Origin: Staphylococcus xylosus
Lineage (GTDB): Bacteria; Bacillota; Bacilli; Staphylococcales; Staphylococcaceae
DNA: 64,000 bases
NCBI RefSeq assembly: GCF_002732165.1
Contig: NZ_MRZO01000004.1
Span: 1-64,000, forward strand
Direction of reading: 5' to 3'
The translations under genes were made by a program, and so were the position numbers. The notes under the pieces were generated by a model. That model saw only the letters and a list, made by a program, of their open reading frames with translations. It searched no databases and was not told the DNA's origin. Below, piece after piece: positions 1 through 8,517 of this stretch; within the stretch, counting starts at the first letter, position 1, and each line of letters begins with the position of its first letter.

Positions 1-1790
1 GGATCTGGCGTTGGTTCAGGGTCCGGAGTTGGTTCAGGGTCCGGAGTTGGCTCAGGCTCCGGAGTTGGTTCAGGGTCCGGCGTTGGCTCAGGCTCCGGTG
101 TTGGTTCAGGATCCGGAGTTGGTTCAGGGTCCGGAGTTGGCTCAGGCTCCGGAGTTGGTTCAGGGTCCGGAGTTGGTTCAGGATCCGGCGTTGGTTTAGG
201 TTTCGGATCAGATCCTTCTCCATCAGCATTGTTTTGATAGAATAATACTCCATTATCCCAGCTTGCTTGTGAGTAATAATCTTTATAATATGGTGAAAAT
301 CCTGAAAGTGTTGTTCTAAATGTTAATGATTGTGCATCGCCGTCATAAGTGCTATCAAATTTTACTACATAGACACTATCTAAATTATCAAAGTCTATTT
401 GATAATTACCATTAGTAACATTTAAATTGATGTCGTTAGTAACATCTTGAAACATTGAAGTATCTGACGTGTCAGCATATACACTTTGATTTAATTCATT
501 TGGCTTCATTACTTTAAAGACTTTTACAGATGGTAGGTTACCATCTGGTTTGTTTCCGTTAATAATTTGACCGTAGACGGTAGCAGCAGGAATTTTAAAA
601 TTATTTGGATTAATGTATGCAAGGTGTGTAAAAGTATTATTTTGTTTGTTTAATGAAACAATACTACCATTAACACTTAAACCAACATTATTTATGCCAT
701 TTAAATATTTTACATAAACATCTTTTTGAGTTTCTTTCCCATTTATTGTCGCAATAATTGATTGATTACTATCACGAGGAACTGTTTTAGGATCAATAAA
801 TAAATTTAAAGATAAGTTTGTTTTTATGTTCTCTCTATTATTTACATAATCTGTGAATCTATATCTAATTTTACCGTCTTCTAAAATACTTCCATTTGCA
901 ATAATTGTTTCACCATTTTTAATTTCTGGCACTTTACTTATAGCAGATACGCCACGTGTATTAACATTATTAGAAAGTGAAATATCAAAGTAATCGCCTT
1001 CTTTAACACCCTCGTCGAATGTTAATTCGTATTTTAAAGTTGATCTTTCACCATTGTGTGGCCTAATTGTATCATTCGATTCAATATTGCTATTAACTAT
1101 AGTGATTTTATCACTTACATCTTTACCGCCTACATTTTCATTATTAGCTACTTCAAGGTTTGGGTTCGCAGCATTATATGTAGAGATTGTGCGTTTTGGT
1201 GAAGTAATGTTCTCAAGTGATGATATTTGTTTTTCCTCTTTCTTAGGTTCACTTACTTCATTTTTCTGTGATGTGTTTTGTTCGGATGTAGTGGCAGATG
1301 GCGTAGTTTCATTTTGTGAAGTTGGTACAGAATTAGATGATGCTTGTTCATCAAAATTAGTGGCTTTATTGTCGCTAATCGTATCTAATTTAGCATTTTC
1401 GTTTCTATCGTTGATATCTTCTTGGGATGGTGCTTCAAGTTTAGTATTATCTTCAATTTCTAACGTTTTAGCTGCTTCTATTTTTTTATCGTTGTTAATG
1501 GATTCCGTCTTTTGAACAACATTTACATTTAATGATGTATCATTAGGTGCAGTTATTTCACTGTTAGTAGCAACCTCATTTGATGTATTGCTTTCACTTT
1601 CTGCTACACTATTTTGATTATTTGAATCTATATGTTTTGAATCGATTTTTGTTTCTTCATTCGTTGTCTCTGATGCCTTTGCCTCCCCAGAAGCACTTAA
1701 ACCAATAGCTAGACAAGTACCTAAAAGTACTGATGCAGCCCCCAATTTATATTTGCGAATACCAAATTTTTCATGTTTCTTTATAAACAT
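1..1790 (-). CDS. MSCRAMM-family cell-wall-anchored adhesin, 3' end outside the window
   Basis: This is a surface adhesin of the Clf/Sdr/Fnb type; 596 residues are visible. Residues about 7-24 form a YSIRK-like export signal ([18 protein letters not shown]) followed by a hydrophobic segment. A low-complexity Ser/Thr/Asn/Glu-rich A region follows to about residue 180. The next part looks like the two Ig-like N2-N3 domains: YRFTDYV near residue 308 matches the conserved TYTFTDYV motif, and [11 protein letters not shown] near residue 513 resembles the end of N3. From about residue 529 the chain is a P-E-P-T-P-D/E repeat that runs off the window, so the LPXTG anchor is not visible. The start at 1790 has a GAGGAGA ribosome site 5 nt upstream. 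The family binds host matrix proteins by the dock-lock-latch mechanism; the ligand here is unknown. Confidence 0.88.
   Translation of the reverse strand, partial: MFIKKHEKFGIRKYKLGAASVLLGTCLAIGLSASGEAKASETTNEETKIDSKHIDSNNQNSVAESESNTSNEVATNSEITAPNDTSLNVNVVQKTESINNDKKIEAAKTLEIEDNTKLEAPSQEDINDRNENAKLDTISDNKATNFDEQASSNSVPTSQNETTPSATTSEQNTSQKNEVSEPKKEEKQISSLENITSPKRTISTYNAANPNLEVANNENVGGKDVSDKITIVNSNIESNDTIRPHNGERSTLKYELTFDEGVKEGDYFDISLSNNVNTRGVSAISKVPEIKNGETIIANGSILEDGKIRYRFTDYVNNRENIKTNLSLNLFIDPKTVPRDSNQSIIATINGKETQKDVYVKYLNGINNVGLSVNGSIVSLNKQNNTFTHLAYINPNNFKIPAATVYGQIINGNKPDGNLPSVKVFKVMKPNELNQSVYADTSDTSMFQDVTNDINLNVTNGNYQIDFDNLDSVYVVKFDSTYDGDAQSLTFRTTLSGFSPYYKDYYSQASWDNGVLFYQNNADGEGSDPKPKPTPDPEPTPDPEPTPEPEPTPDPEPTPDPEPTPEPEPTPDPEPTPEPEPTPDPEPTPDPEPTPD
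7..204 (-). repeat. 18-bp tandem repeat encoding (PEPTPD/E)n stalk
   Basis: Eleven head-to-tail 18-bp units (about ten near-identical, the last one degenerate) encode alternating Asp/Glu-Pro-Glu-Pro-Thr-Pro hexapeptides on the minus strand. The array continues past position 1. It occupies the place where Sdr proteins carry Ser-Asp repeats, and probably forms an extended stalk spanning the cell wall. Tracts like this commonly vary in copy number. Confidence 0.9.
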
Positions 1791-1839
1791 AACATTCTCC
1801 TCTTTTTAAAATTTATATTATATTGTGACATAGATAAGT

Positions 1840-1868
1840 ATTATAATTTATTTCGTATGTTTGCGCAA
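1840..1868 (-). promoter_or_regulatory. candidate promoter of the adhesin gene
   Basis: On the minus strand a TATAAT -10 box (1840-1845) lies 17 nt from a weak -35 TTGCGC (1863-1868), about 50 nt upstream of the adhesin start. The -10 is perfect and the -35 matches 3 of 6, so an activator may be needed. Confidence 0.4.
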
Positions 1869-1990
1869 TGTAATAATTATTTGTTTTGAATTATTTATTA
1901 AATGATAAAAATAAGATTAGCTTTTCTAATCGTTTAAAACATAATTAATTTATTATTTTTTTAAAACAACGTGCAAAGTATTTTGGGCGT

Positions 1991-2033
1991 AAAAAAACTA
2001 CTTAATCCTCATGGAATTTGAGAACTAAGTAGT
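1991..2033 (-). terminator. intrinsic terminator of the desaturase gene
   Basis: Arms ACTACTTA (1997-2004) and TAAGTAGT (2026-2033) are followed on the minus strand by seven T residues, just downstream of the desaturase stop codon. Confidence 0.8.
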
Positions 2034-2078
2034 GTATTAATGTAATTATATTTTATTTCAGTATAAGTGATGTTGCAT

Positions 2079-3086
2079 TTAGGAAGGCTTTTTTTGTCGT
2101 AATGCAAATTCTTTAAATGTGATAAAACGTTTATGACTTTCATCGTATAATTTGAATTTTAATGAAGCAAAACTTTCAGTAATTGTAATCGAGGTTGCAT
2201 GATGTAATGGTGTAACATTGTCATGCGTAGCTTCTAAAGCATAATTTGGAATTCTAGGATTTAAATGGTGTACATGGTGATATCCAATATTACCAGTTAC
2301 CCATTGAATGAATTTTGGTAATTTATAGTATGAACTACCATCAATAGCTGCTTTAACGTAATCCCATTCGGATGACTCTTCAAAATAGGAATCTTCAAAA
2401 GTATGTTGAATATAAAAAAGCCAAATACCTATCATTCCAGAAATAAAGACCATAGGCGCGAATATAGCAAAAAATTGACTGGCACCTAATAGATAAATAA
2501 GGGAACCGTAAATAACTAATAATAAAATATTATTGAGCCATGTATTCGTACGTTCTTTTATTTTAGCACCTTTTACGTTAAAGCGATTAGATACAAATAC
2601 TAAGAAAAATGGTCCTAAAACAAACATTACAAATGGATTGCGATAGCATCTATAAGTTAAACGTTTAAAAGGAGACGACGCTTGATATTCTTCAACTGTC
2701 ATGACCCAAATATCTCCAATGCCACGTTTCTCCAAATTCCCACTACCTGCATGGTGCATTAAATGTTCTCTACGCCATTTTCGATAAGGAAAGAAGGTCA
2801 AGAAACCGGTCACATTACCTAATAAATCATTATGCTTCTGTTTTTTTAGATATGAACCATGACATGCGTCATGAAAAATAATGAATGTTCTAATTAAAAA
2901 TATGGAAGCACAAATACTACTAATAATTGCTAATGACCAATGTACTTGATATAAAAATCCACTTGCTACTAATAATGCAAGGAGAGGGATTATTGTATTG
3001 ATTATTTGAATTGTACTCTTTGTGTAGCTTGTTTTCTCAAACGGTTTTACCATCTTACGTAACAATTTCTTTTTATCTTTTTCCAT
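2079..3086 (-). CDS. membrane fatty acid desaturase
   Basis: This 335-residue integral membrane di-iron desaturase would insert a double bond into acyl chains of membrane lipids. The three histidine boxes of the family are present: HDACH at 72-76, HLMHH at 108-112 and HHVHH near 268-273. Two hydrophobic stretches lie at about 30-70 and further pairs at about 150-240, fitting the usual four-helix topology with the His boxes on the cytoplasmic face. The gene is monocistronic, with its own terminator at 1991-2033 and a long divergent intergenic region before the permease. Regiospecificity (delta-5, delta-9 or delta-12 type) cannot be read from the sequence. S. aureus lacks an obvious counterpart at this locus. 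Confidence 0.85.
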   Translation of the reverse strand: MEKDKKKLLRKMVKPFEKTSYTKSTIQIINTIIPLLALLVASGFLYQVHWSLAIISSICASIFLIRTFIIFHDACHGSYLKKQKHNDLLGNVTGFLTFFPYRKWRREHLMHHAGSGNLEKRGIGDIWVMTVEEYQASSPFKRLTYRCYRNPFVMFVLGPFFLVFVSNRFNVKGAKIKERTNTWLNNILLLVIYGSLIYLLGASQFFAIFAPMVFISGMIGIWLFYIQHTFEDSYFEESSEWDYVKAAIDGSSYYKLPKFIQWVTGNIGYHHVHHLNPRIPNYALEATHDNVTPLHHATSITITESFASLKFKLYDESHKRFITFKEFALRQKKPS

Positions 3087-3505
3087 TTACACCAAACTTT
3101 CTATCCACTCATAAATATATTTTTAATGAAGTGTTTAATTCAGTGTATAGAACTAGTACATCTATTACAAACATTATTTGAATTATTTGAATACTTTTTA
3201 ATGAAAAGTGAAATAACAGCTATAAAAGCTTCATCTAAAAATGAAATTTAATTCTCAGACAATTTAAATACTTGTATTTTAATCAATTAATGTGTTGAAA
3301 AATAAAAAGTTGTAAAAACTCAATGATATTTAAATAATTTTATATCAATAGTTGTAATTTTCAGAAAAAAAGAATATTATACAACCAAGCATTGTGAGAT
3401 ATATGCATGTAATAATTGAATTAGTTTATTTATGTTAAAAAAAAGGGGAAATAAACTGAGCATATATTAAGTGTGCTTAAAAACAATTGAGGTGGGGCTA
3501 GTTTT
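3087..3505. other. divergent intergenic region, desaturase/permease
   Basis: This AT-rich spacer lies between the divergent desaturase and permease genes and must hold both promoters. No ORF with a ribosome site is seen. The one clear element is a CodY-box-like sequence at 3356-3370. Confidence 0.5.
3356..3370 (+). promoter_or_regulatory. CodY-box-like operator before the permease gene
   Basis: AATTTTCAGAAAAAA matches 13 of 15 positions of the CodY consensus AATTTTCWGAAAATT. It lies 135 nt upstream of the amino acid permease start. CodY represses amino acid uptake genes when branched-chain amino acids and GTP are plentiful, which fits the neighbour. Confidence 0.5.
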
Positions 3506-4888
3506 ATGACGAATACTTTAAACAGAGAGTTAAGCAATAGACATATTCAACTTATTGCGATTGGTGGAGCTATTGGAACAGGCTTATTCTTAGGTGCAGG
3601 ACAATCCATTAGTTTAACGGGGCCATCCATTTTACTCACTTATATTATTGTAGGTTTCGTATTGTTTATGTTTATGCGTGCAATGGGAGAAATGCTATTA
3701 CATAATACAGAATACAAAACATTTGCAGACATTGCACACCATCAAATAGGGCCTTTTGCAGGGTTTGTGACTGGTTGGACTTATTGGCTAACTTGGATTA
3801 CATCTGGTATGGCTGAAATTACAGCAGTTGCGAAATATGTAGAATTTTGGATACCAGATTTACCTAACTGGATTACATCCTTATCATGTATTTTGATATT
3901 AATGGCCTTTAATTTAACAAGTACAAAAATGTTTGGCGAATTAGAATTTTGGTTCGCAATTATAAAAGTAGTTACAATAATTGCATTGATCATTGTAGGT
4001 ATTGTAATGATAGTATTTGCGATACAGACACCTTTTGGTCATACGAGTGTAGCTAATATTTTTAATAACGGCTCATTCTTTCCACATGGAGCATCTGGCT
4101 TTTTTATGTCGTTCCAAATGGTAGTTTTTTCTTTTACTGGTATTGAAATTTTAGGTATTACAGCAGGTGAAACTAAGAATCCAGAAAGAACGATACCGAA
4201 AGCAATTAATAGTGTACCTATAAGAATTTTATTATTTTATGTGGGAGCATTAGCGGTAATGATGTCTATTATTCCATGGCAAGATATTGATCCAAATAAT
4301 AGTCCCTTTGTTAGCTTGTTTGCATTAATTGGCGTGCCATTTGCGGCAGGACTTATCAATTTTGTAGTATTAACAGCAGCATCTTCTGCTTGTAATAGTG
4401 GTATCTTTGCCAACAGTAGAATACTTTTCGGCTTATCAGAGAAAAAGCAAACACATCATTTATTGATGAAAACAAATAGAAAAGGTGTACCGTACATAGC
4501 AATTTTAGTGACTTGTGCATTATTGTCTATAACAGTATTACTTAATTACTTAATACCTAACGCAACGCAAGTATTCTTTTATGTAACAGCAATATCAACT
4601 ATATTGTTAGTTATTGTGTGGATGTTTATCATGCATTCTTATGCGAAATATGTTAAATCACACCCAGAAAATCATAAAAAAAGTGCCTTTAAATTACCAG
4701 GTGGCATAAACATGGCAAGAATGGTTCAATTATTCTTTGTTTTTGTATTGATCATTTTATTCCTTGTTCCCGATACGAGAATGGGTATCGTATTATCACC
4801 AATATGGTTTATCTTACTTGCATTAATTTATTTGAGATATACAAGAAAAGCGCGTAAATTGGAAGCGAACAATCAGAGAGAGAAGTAG
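3506..4888 (+). CDS. cycA: CycA/AapA-type D-serine/D-alanine/glycine permease
   Basis: This 460-residue amino acid permease of the APC superfamily (AAT family) has about 12 membrane segments. The N-terminal block RELSNRHIQLIAIGGAIGTG is the family signature, and the next 100 residues (LFLGAGQSISLTGPS, MRAMGEMLL, GWTYWLTWITSGMAEI) resemble E. coli CycA closely, so proton-coupled import of small neutral amino acids such as D-alanine, D-serine and glycine is the best guess. A GAGGTGG ribosome site lies 10 nt upstream of ATG. The gene stands alone, and a CodY-like site upstream suggests nutrient control. Assignment to another AAT-family substrate is possible. Confidence 0.85.
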   Translation: MTNTLNRELSNRHIQLIAIGGAIGTGLFLGAGQSISLTGPSILLTYIIVGFVLFMFMRAMGEMLLHNTEYKTFADIAHHQIGPFAGFVTGWTYWLTWITSGMAEITAVAKYVEFWIPDLPNWITSLSCILILMAFNLTSTKMFGELEFWFAIIKVVTIIALIIVGIVMIVFAIQTPFGHTSVANIFNNGSFFPHGASGFFMSFQMVVFSFTGIEILGITAGETKNPERTIPKAINSVPIRILLFYVGALAVMMSIIPWQDIDPNNSPFVSLFALIGVPFAAGLINFVVLTAASSACNSGIFANSRILFGLSEKKQTHHLLMKTNRKGVPYIAILVTCALLSITVLLNYLIPNATQVFFYVTAISTILLVIVWMFIMHSYAKYVKSHPENHKKSAFKLPGGINMARMVQLFFVFVLIILFLVPDTRMGIVLSPIWFILLALIYLRYTRKARKLEANNQREK

Positions 4889-5101
4889 GTAATCAAGTTG
4901 AGTAGTCATTTAAATAGTAGATGGCTAAAGTGAAATAATCCTAGTTCTAATGGGAATTTATTAAAAAATTTATGCAAAGACATCAATTCTAAGGCCAGAT
5001 TAATACAAAGGTATTGTTTTAATAAAAGATTATTGTTGTCTTACGACAAAATTTAATAATACAATTATTTTTTTTGATTTGTGTGAGGAGGTTAGTTTGA
5101 A

Positions 5102-5578
5102 ATGGAAGCTGTATATGCAAAGGATGACCAAGGTGCTTATCAAACACTGAAAATAAATATTGAGAAAGATAGTGAAACTGTTTTTAATTTATTAAGTACG
5201 ACTGAGGGTGTTCAGAAATGGTTTCCTCAATTATCATTTGAGGAACGTATAGTTGGTGGTAAGATGACATTTCATATGGATGAACAAGACGACGTAGAAA
5301 TGGAAATTACCGCTTTCGAAGATAATATAGCTATTGGTTACACATGGAGTACCGGTGCAGTAAGATTTGATTTGTATGATAGTGGGAGCGAAACAGTACT
5401 TATATTAGATGAATTTTTACCGTTTGACTTTCCGCATATCATTTTAGATTTTTCAGGTTGGCAGTTTCAAATACAAAGTATAAAAAGCGTTGCAGAAACA
5501 GGCAGATCCCTAGACCAAAGTGAATATGATTTTAACAGTGTAAAAGAAGAAGTAGAAACAAAACTTGATTTAGGTTAA
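5102..5578 (+). CDS. SRPBCC (START/AHSA1-like) domain protein
   Basis: This 158-residue soluble protein contains one SRPBCC fold: an N-terminal beta strand and helix with TTEGVQKWFPQ at about 33-43, then VGGKMTFHM and EITAFEDNIAIGYTW strands, typical of the AHSA1 subgroup. The family forms a deep hydrophobic cavity for small ligands, but no ligand is known for this member. The start is supported by GTGAGGAGG about 10 nt upstream of the ATG. It is a single gene ending in a bidirectional terminator that it shares with the small minus-strand gene after it. Confidence 0.75.
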   Translation: MEAVYAKDDQGAYQTLKINIEKDSETVFNLLSTTEGVQKWFPQLSFEERIVGGKMTFHMDEQDDVEMEITAFEDNIAIGYTWSTGAVRFDLYDSGSETVLILDEFLPFDFPHIILDFSGWQFQIQSIKSVAETGRSLDQSEYDFNSVKEEVETKLDLG

Positions 5579-5707
5579 CATTTTAAATTTATTAGAATTT
5601 AAAAATAGATACCATACGGTTGCATAAGCGTAACTAATTTTAAAAATTGAGCGATGATTTTTTAGTAGTATTAGTTTTTATTGTACTAATCGTCGCTTAA
5701 TACCAAA

Positions 5708-5748
5708 ATGAGCTGGGACATAATAGTTAATATCCCAGCTCATTTTTT
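5708..5748. terminator. bidirectional terminator (GGGACATAA-type palindrome)
   Basis: ATGAGCTGGGA at 5708-5718 pairs with TCCCAGCTCAT at 5733-5743, followed by a T run on the plus strand and preceded by A residues. It separates two convergent genes. The GAGCTGGGACATAA motif recurs near other genes in this window. Confidence 0.8.
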
Positions 5749-5759
5749 AGTTTATAAAA

Positions 5760-5891
5760 TTAGAATTTATCTTTTAAGTCTTTTGCTTTATCTGAAGCTT
5801 GATCTTTCACTTCTTTTTGCTTATCTTTATCGTTCTTTACTTCGTCAACCTTATCTTTTGCTTTGTCTTTAAACTCGTCAAATTTACTCAT
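5760..5891 (-). CDS. small Lys/Asp-rich hydrophilic protein, CsbD/LEA-like stress protein
   Basis: This short gene encodes 43 residues, over 40% Lys or Asp/Glu, with a heptad-like pattern (KFDEFKDKAKDKVDEVK). Such sequences fold as amphipathic helices and resemble the CsbD/LEA-type small stress proteins of Firmicutes. Translation is well supported by an AAAGGAGG site 8 nt upstream of the ATG. A SigB-like promoter and a long AT palindrome lie upstream, which fits a general-stress gene. The exact family is not certain because the protein is so short and of low complexity. Confidence 0.7.
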   Translation of the reverse strand: MSKFDEFKDKAKDKVDEVKNDKDKQKEVKDQASDKAKDLKDKF

Positions 5892-5927
5892 TATAAAAAC
5901 CTCCTTTAAGATTTGTGACACAAGTAC

Positions 5928-5953
5928 TTTTCCACTTATTAATATAAATAAAC
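5928..5953 (-). promoter_or_regulatory. candidate SigB promoter of the small stress gene
   Basis: On the minus strand GTTTAT (5948-5953) is followed after 14 nt by GGAAAA (5928-5933). This is close to the staphylococcal SigB pattern GTTTWW-N12-15-GGGWAW, with one mismatch in the -10 element. The position, about 40 nt upstream of the start codon, is right. Confidence 0.4.
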
Positions 5954-5971
5954 ATATTTATTTATATTAAT
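5938..5971. repeat. 15-bp perfect AT-only inverted repeat
   Basis: ATTAATATAAATAAA (5938-5952) and its exact complement (5957-5971) flank a 4-nt loop. The repeat overlaps the -35 side of the proposed SigB promoter and could be an operator or a cruciform-prone element. Confidence 0.6.
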
Positions 5972-6163
5972 CGAAAAAGATAAGAAGATGAAAGTATTAA
6001 TATTATCAAAAAAATATACTATATAGGCTTTTTGGTAGGATAATTTAGAGGAAATAAGGTTAAAAATAAATGACGATTTTAACAAAAATGTAGAGAAAAA
6101 AGAGTATATATTTTATAATATGGTAGATTAAAAGCAAGACAATAATTTAATGGAGGTCAAAGC

Positions 6164-6517
6164 ATGGAATATACTTTACCTAATTGTCCAGAATGTGATT
6201 CAAGTTATACATACGAAGATGGAAATTTATTTGTCTGTCCTATGTGTGGTCACGAATGGTCTGAAGTTGAAAATAATGAGAATAAAGAAGCTCAAATTAC
6301 TAGAGATGTTAATGGACAGGAATTAGTTGATGGAGATGCTGTTACAGTTATTAAAGATTTAAAAGTAAAAGGTACATCATTTGTAATCAAACAAGGTACG
6401 AAAGTAAAAAGTATAAAAATAGTTGAACCTGACGACGGTCATGACATCGACGCGAAAGTTGATAAAATTGGACTAGTGGGATTAAAATCTTCACTTGTAA
6501 AAAAATTAAAAGGTTAG
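6164..6517 (+). CDS. PhnA/YjdM-family zinc ribbon protein
   Basis: This 117-residue member of the PhnA/YjdM family has an N-terminal zinc ribbon with four cysteines, CPEC at 8-11 and CPMC at 25-28. The C-terminal domain, from about residue 48, has the conserved DVNGQELVDGDAVTVIKDLKVKG block. Despite the historical name 'alkylphosphonate utilization', no phn genes are nearby and the molecular role of the family is not settled. The gene is monocistronic with a TGGAGG site 8 nt before ATG. Confidence 0.85.
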   Translation: MEYTLPNCPECDSSYTYEDGNLFVCPMCGHEWSEVENNENKEAQITRDVNGQELVDGDAVTVIKDLKVKGTSFVIKQGTKVKSIKIVEPDDGHDIDAKVDKIGLVGLKSSLVKKLKG

Positions 6518-6839
6518 AGCAAAATTAAGCATAAAATAATAACACTGAGGGATGGGATAAGGACCTGATTTAAATGAGGGTTCGTTGTCTCGCCCTTTTT
6601 TGTTATTTATATTTAGTAAAGTTAAATAGCTGATAGGTTACTATAGTATATGAACAAATACAATTACTCCGTAATAAATATGATATTACATATTAAAACA
6701 ACATGTTGTGTAAATTTCTATATGTTATTATAAATCTAACTATTATACATTCGTTAATTATGGTAGATATGAAATTCATCTATAATTTTCTCATATAACA
6801 AATTCGAATTTAATTATTCATTACGAGGAGATTGAGTAT
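6518..6839. other. intergenic region before the RpiR gene
   Basis: The region holds a weak GC-rich hairpin with a T run near 6550-6600 (probable terminator of the PhnA-like gene), then AT-rich sequence with two palindromes: AATATGATATTACATATT (6678-6695) and ACAACATGTTGT (6698-6709). Either could be an operator for the regulator gene downstream. Confidence 0.45.
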
Positions 6840-7697
6840 ATGTCAAAAGATAACATTTTTATGAAAATTAAAGAAAATATAAAAAATTTATCTCAATCAG
6901 AAAGAAAAGTAGCCAATTTTATAACTAAAGCACCCACAGATATCATGTTTGATACTATAAACGAATTATCTGAAAAGGTTGGTACCAGTACTACAACGAT
7001 TATGCGTCTTGCAGGTAAATTAGGTTACTCCGGATATACAGAGTTGCAACGAGATATTCAAAAATTTTTAAAAGATGGTAAGGCGCCTCAGTCCAGGCTA
7101 GCTTCTAATTTACAAAATATAGAGAAAGATAATTTGTGGACAGAAACGGTTGATTTTCATACTACACAGTTACAACAATTTTCAAATCAAGTTGATGAAC
7201 AAACTTTGGATAAAGCAATAAATTTAATTGAAAATGCTAACAATATTTGTTGTACATGCGTGAGAAGTGGATTGCCTGCAGGTCATTATTTTTCACAAAA
7301 TATAAATAGAATAAAAGGTAACTGTAACCTTATAGTAGCAGATACTTCAGATTGGGTAGATGAAGTTGTGTCAATGAATTCTAAAGATGTGTTAGTAGCG
7401 ATTAGTTACCCTAGATATGCTAAGCGCATTAATGATTTCGTGAAAATTGCTAAAAATAAAGGGGTTAAAATCATTATAATAACAGATACATTCTCCTCTC
7501 CATTAGTTGATTATGCAGATGTAATTTTACCTTGTGATTCTAACAGTTTAGCTTTTCATAATTCACCAATATTGTCACTTGTAGTTATTGATTACTTGAT
7601 TAACGCTTTAGCTGTTAAAGAAACTAAGAAGAATTCAAATCGCTTAGATGATATAAATGAAATATTACAACAAATTAAATATCATACAAATAACTAA
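6840..7697 (+). CDS. RpiR-family transcriptional regulator (HTH_6 + SIS)
   Basis: This 285-residue regulator has an N-terminal HTH_6 domain (about 1-80; SQSERKVANFI, INELSEKVGTSTTTIMRLAGKLGYSGY) and a C-terminal SIS sugar-isomerase domain (about 105-260) that usually binds a phosphorylated sugar or acid effector. It is followed by its own terminator, so it is transcribed apart from the catabolic genes downstream. A near-perfect palindrome in the next intergenic region (7787-7804) has the TTGTAA-N6-TTACAA form seen for RpiR/HexR operators, so it most likely controls the 7851-10976 operon. The effector is unknown. Confidence 0.88.
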   Translation: MSKDNIFMKIKENIKNLSQSERKVANFITKAPTDIMFDTINELSEKVGTSTTTIMRLAGKLGYSGYTELQRDIQKFLKDGKAPQSRLASNLQNIEKDNLWTETVDFHTTQLQQFSNQVDEQTLDKAINLIENANNICCTCVRSGLPAGHYFSQNINRIKGNCNLIVADTSDWVDEVVSMNSKDVLVAISYPRYAKRINDFVKIAKNKGVKIIIITDTFSSPLVDYADVILPCDSNSLAFHNSPILSLVVIDYLINALAVKETKKNSNRLDDINEILQQIKYHTNN

Positions 7698-7699
7698 GA

Positions 7700-7738
7700 A
7701 AACAAGCCATTTTAAAAATATAATGGTTTGTTTTTTTA
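7700..7738 (+). terminator. terminator of the RpiR regulator gene
   Basis: AAACAAGCCATT (7700-7711) pairs with AATGGTTTGTTT (7722-7733), followed by further T residues. It isolates the regulator gene from the operon it probably controls. Confidence 0.85.
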
Positions 7739-7786
7739 TGTGACATTAAATGAAAGGGTTTACATTTATTCGGGTAAATGGTAACT

Positions 7787-7804
7787 TTGTAAATAATATT
7801 ACAA
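7787..7804. promoter_or_regulatory. candidate RpiR-type operator
   Basis: The palindrome TTGTAAATAATATTACAA lies 46 nt before the RraA-like start codon; flanking CT/AG bases extend the symmetry. A second, weaker copy (TGTAATAAATTTTAC) overlaps the start region at about 7818-7832. The form resembles HexR-type operators of the RpiR family. Confidence 0.55.
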
Positions 7805-7850
7805 AAGTAAAATGAAATGTAATAAATTTTACTAATGGGATGGTGGCTTA

Positions 7851-8507
7851 ATGAATAGTAATAATGATGAAATTTTAAAGCGTTTAGAGAAGCTAAGTTC
7901 AACGTTAATTGCCGATAGCATGAAATTTGAAAATGTTATGAATCATAGATTAAAGCCAGTTAATTTTCAAGAAACGCTTGTCGGTCAAGCAAGAACGGTA
8001 TCGCTTTATCCAGGGGATAATCTTTTTTTACATTATGGAATATATGAGGCAAAACCAGAAGAAATATTAATTGTTGAAGGGAAAGATTCTACAACTTCAG
8101 CTTATATGGGAAATTTGATGGCAGCAGCAGCAGAAAAACTTGGTATAAAAGGAATAATTATTGATGGTTTAATTAGAGATAAAAAAGATTTAGAGAACAT
8201 GGATATACAAATCTACGCAAATGGATTTATACCTAAAGGTCCAAGAAAAAATGGACCAGGTGCATTTGATATACCAATTCAATGTGGAGGGGTAATAGTA
8301 AATCCATATGATTTTGTAGTTGCAGATGAGGATGGCATTGCAATCATTCCTTATTTAAAAGCAGAAGAGTTTATAGTAAAAGCAGAAGAAAAATTAATAT
8401 ATGAAGAAAAAAGGTTAGAGACAATAATATCATTTAGCTCGGATCAGGAGTATGACAAAAGTACAATTGAGCCGTCCTGGTTAAGAGAAAATATTGAAAA
8501 TCAATAG
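7851..8507 (+). CDS. RraA-like protein (HMG/oxaloacetate aldolase-decarboxylase family)
   Basis: This 218-residue protein has the RraA/MenG-like fold. Members that are enzymes, such as 4-hydroxy-4-methyl-2-oxoglutarate aldolases, carry the motif G-X20-R-D-X2-D; here GNLMAAAAEKLGIKGIIIDG leads into IRDKKDL, which keeps R-D-x-x-D and argues for catalysis rather than RNase E inhibition (there is no RNase E partner in this genus). It is the first gene of an operon with an NAD-linked oxidoreductase and a permease, so it probably cleaves or decarboxylates an imported branched hydroxy- or oxo-acid. The start is preceded by GGGATGGTGG. The substrate is unknown. Confidence 0.8.
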   Translation: MNSNNDEILKRLEKLSSTLIADSMKFENVMNHRLKPVNFQETLVGQARTVSLYPGDNLFLHYGIYEAKPEEILIVEGKDSTTSAYMGNLMAAAAEKLGIKGIIIDGLIRDKKDLENMDIQIYANGFIPKGPRKNGPGAFDIPIQCGGVIVNPYDFVVADEDGIAIIPYLKAEEFIVKAEEKLIYEEKRLETIISFSSDQEYDKSTIEPSWLRENIENQ

Positions 8508-8517
8508 GGGTGATTAA

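Noticed and set aside
11..199. Plus-strand frame of repeated QGPELV/QAPEL units
   Set aside because: It is the complement of the 18-bp repeat that encodes the PEPTPD/E stalk of the minus-strand adhesin; no ribosome site.
1054..1515. 153-codon plus-strand frame
   Set aside because: Antisense to the low-complexity A region of the adhesin; Ser/Phe/Leu-rich as expected for the complement of Glu/Asn/Thr codons.
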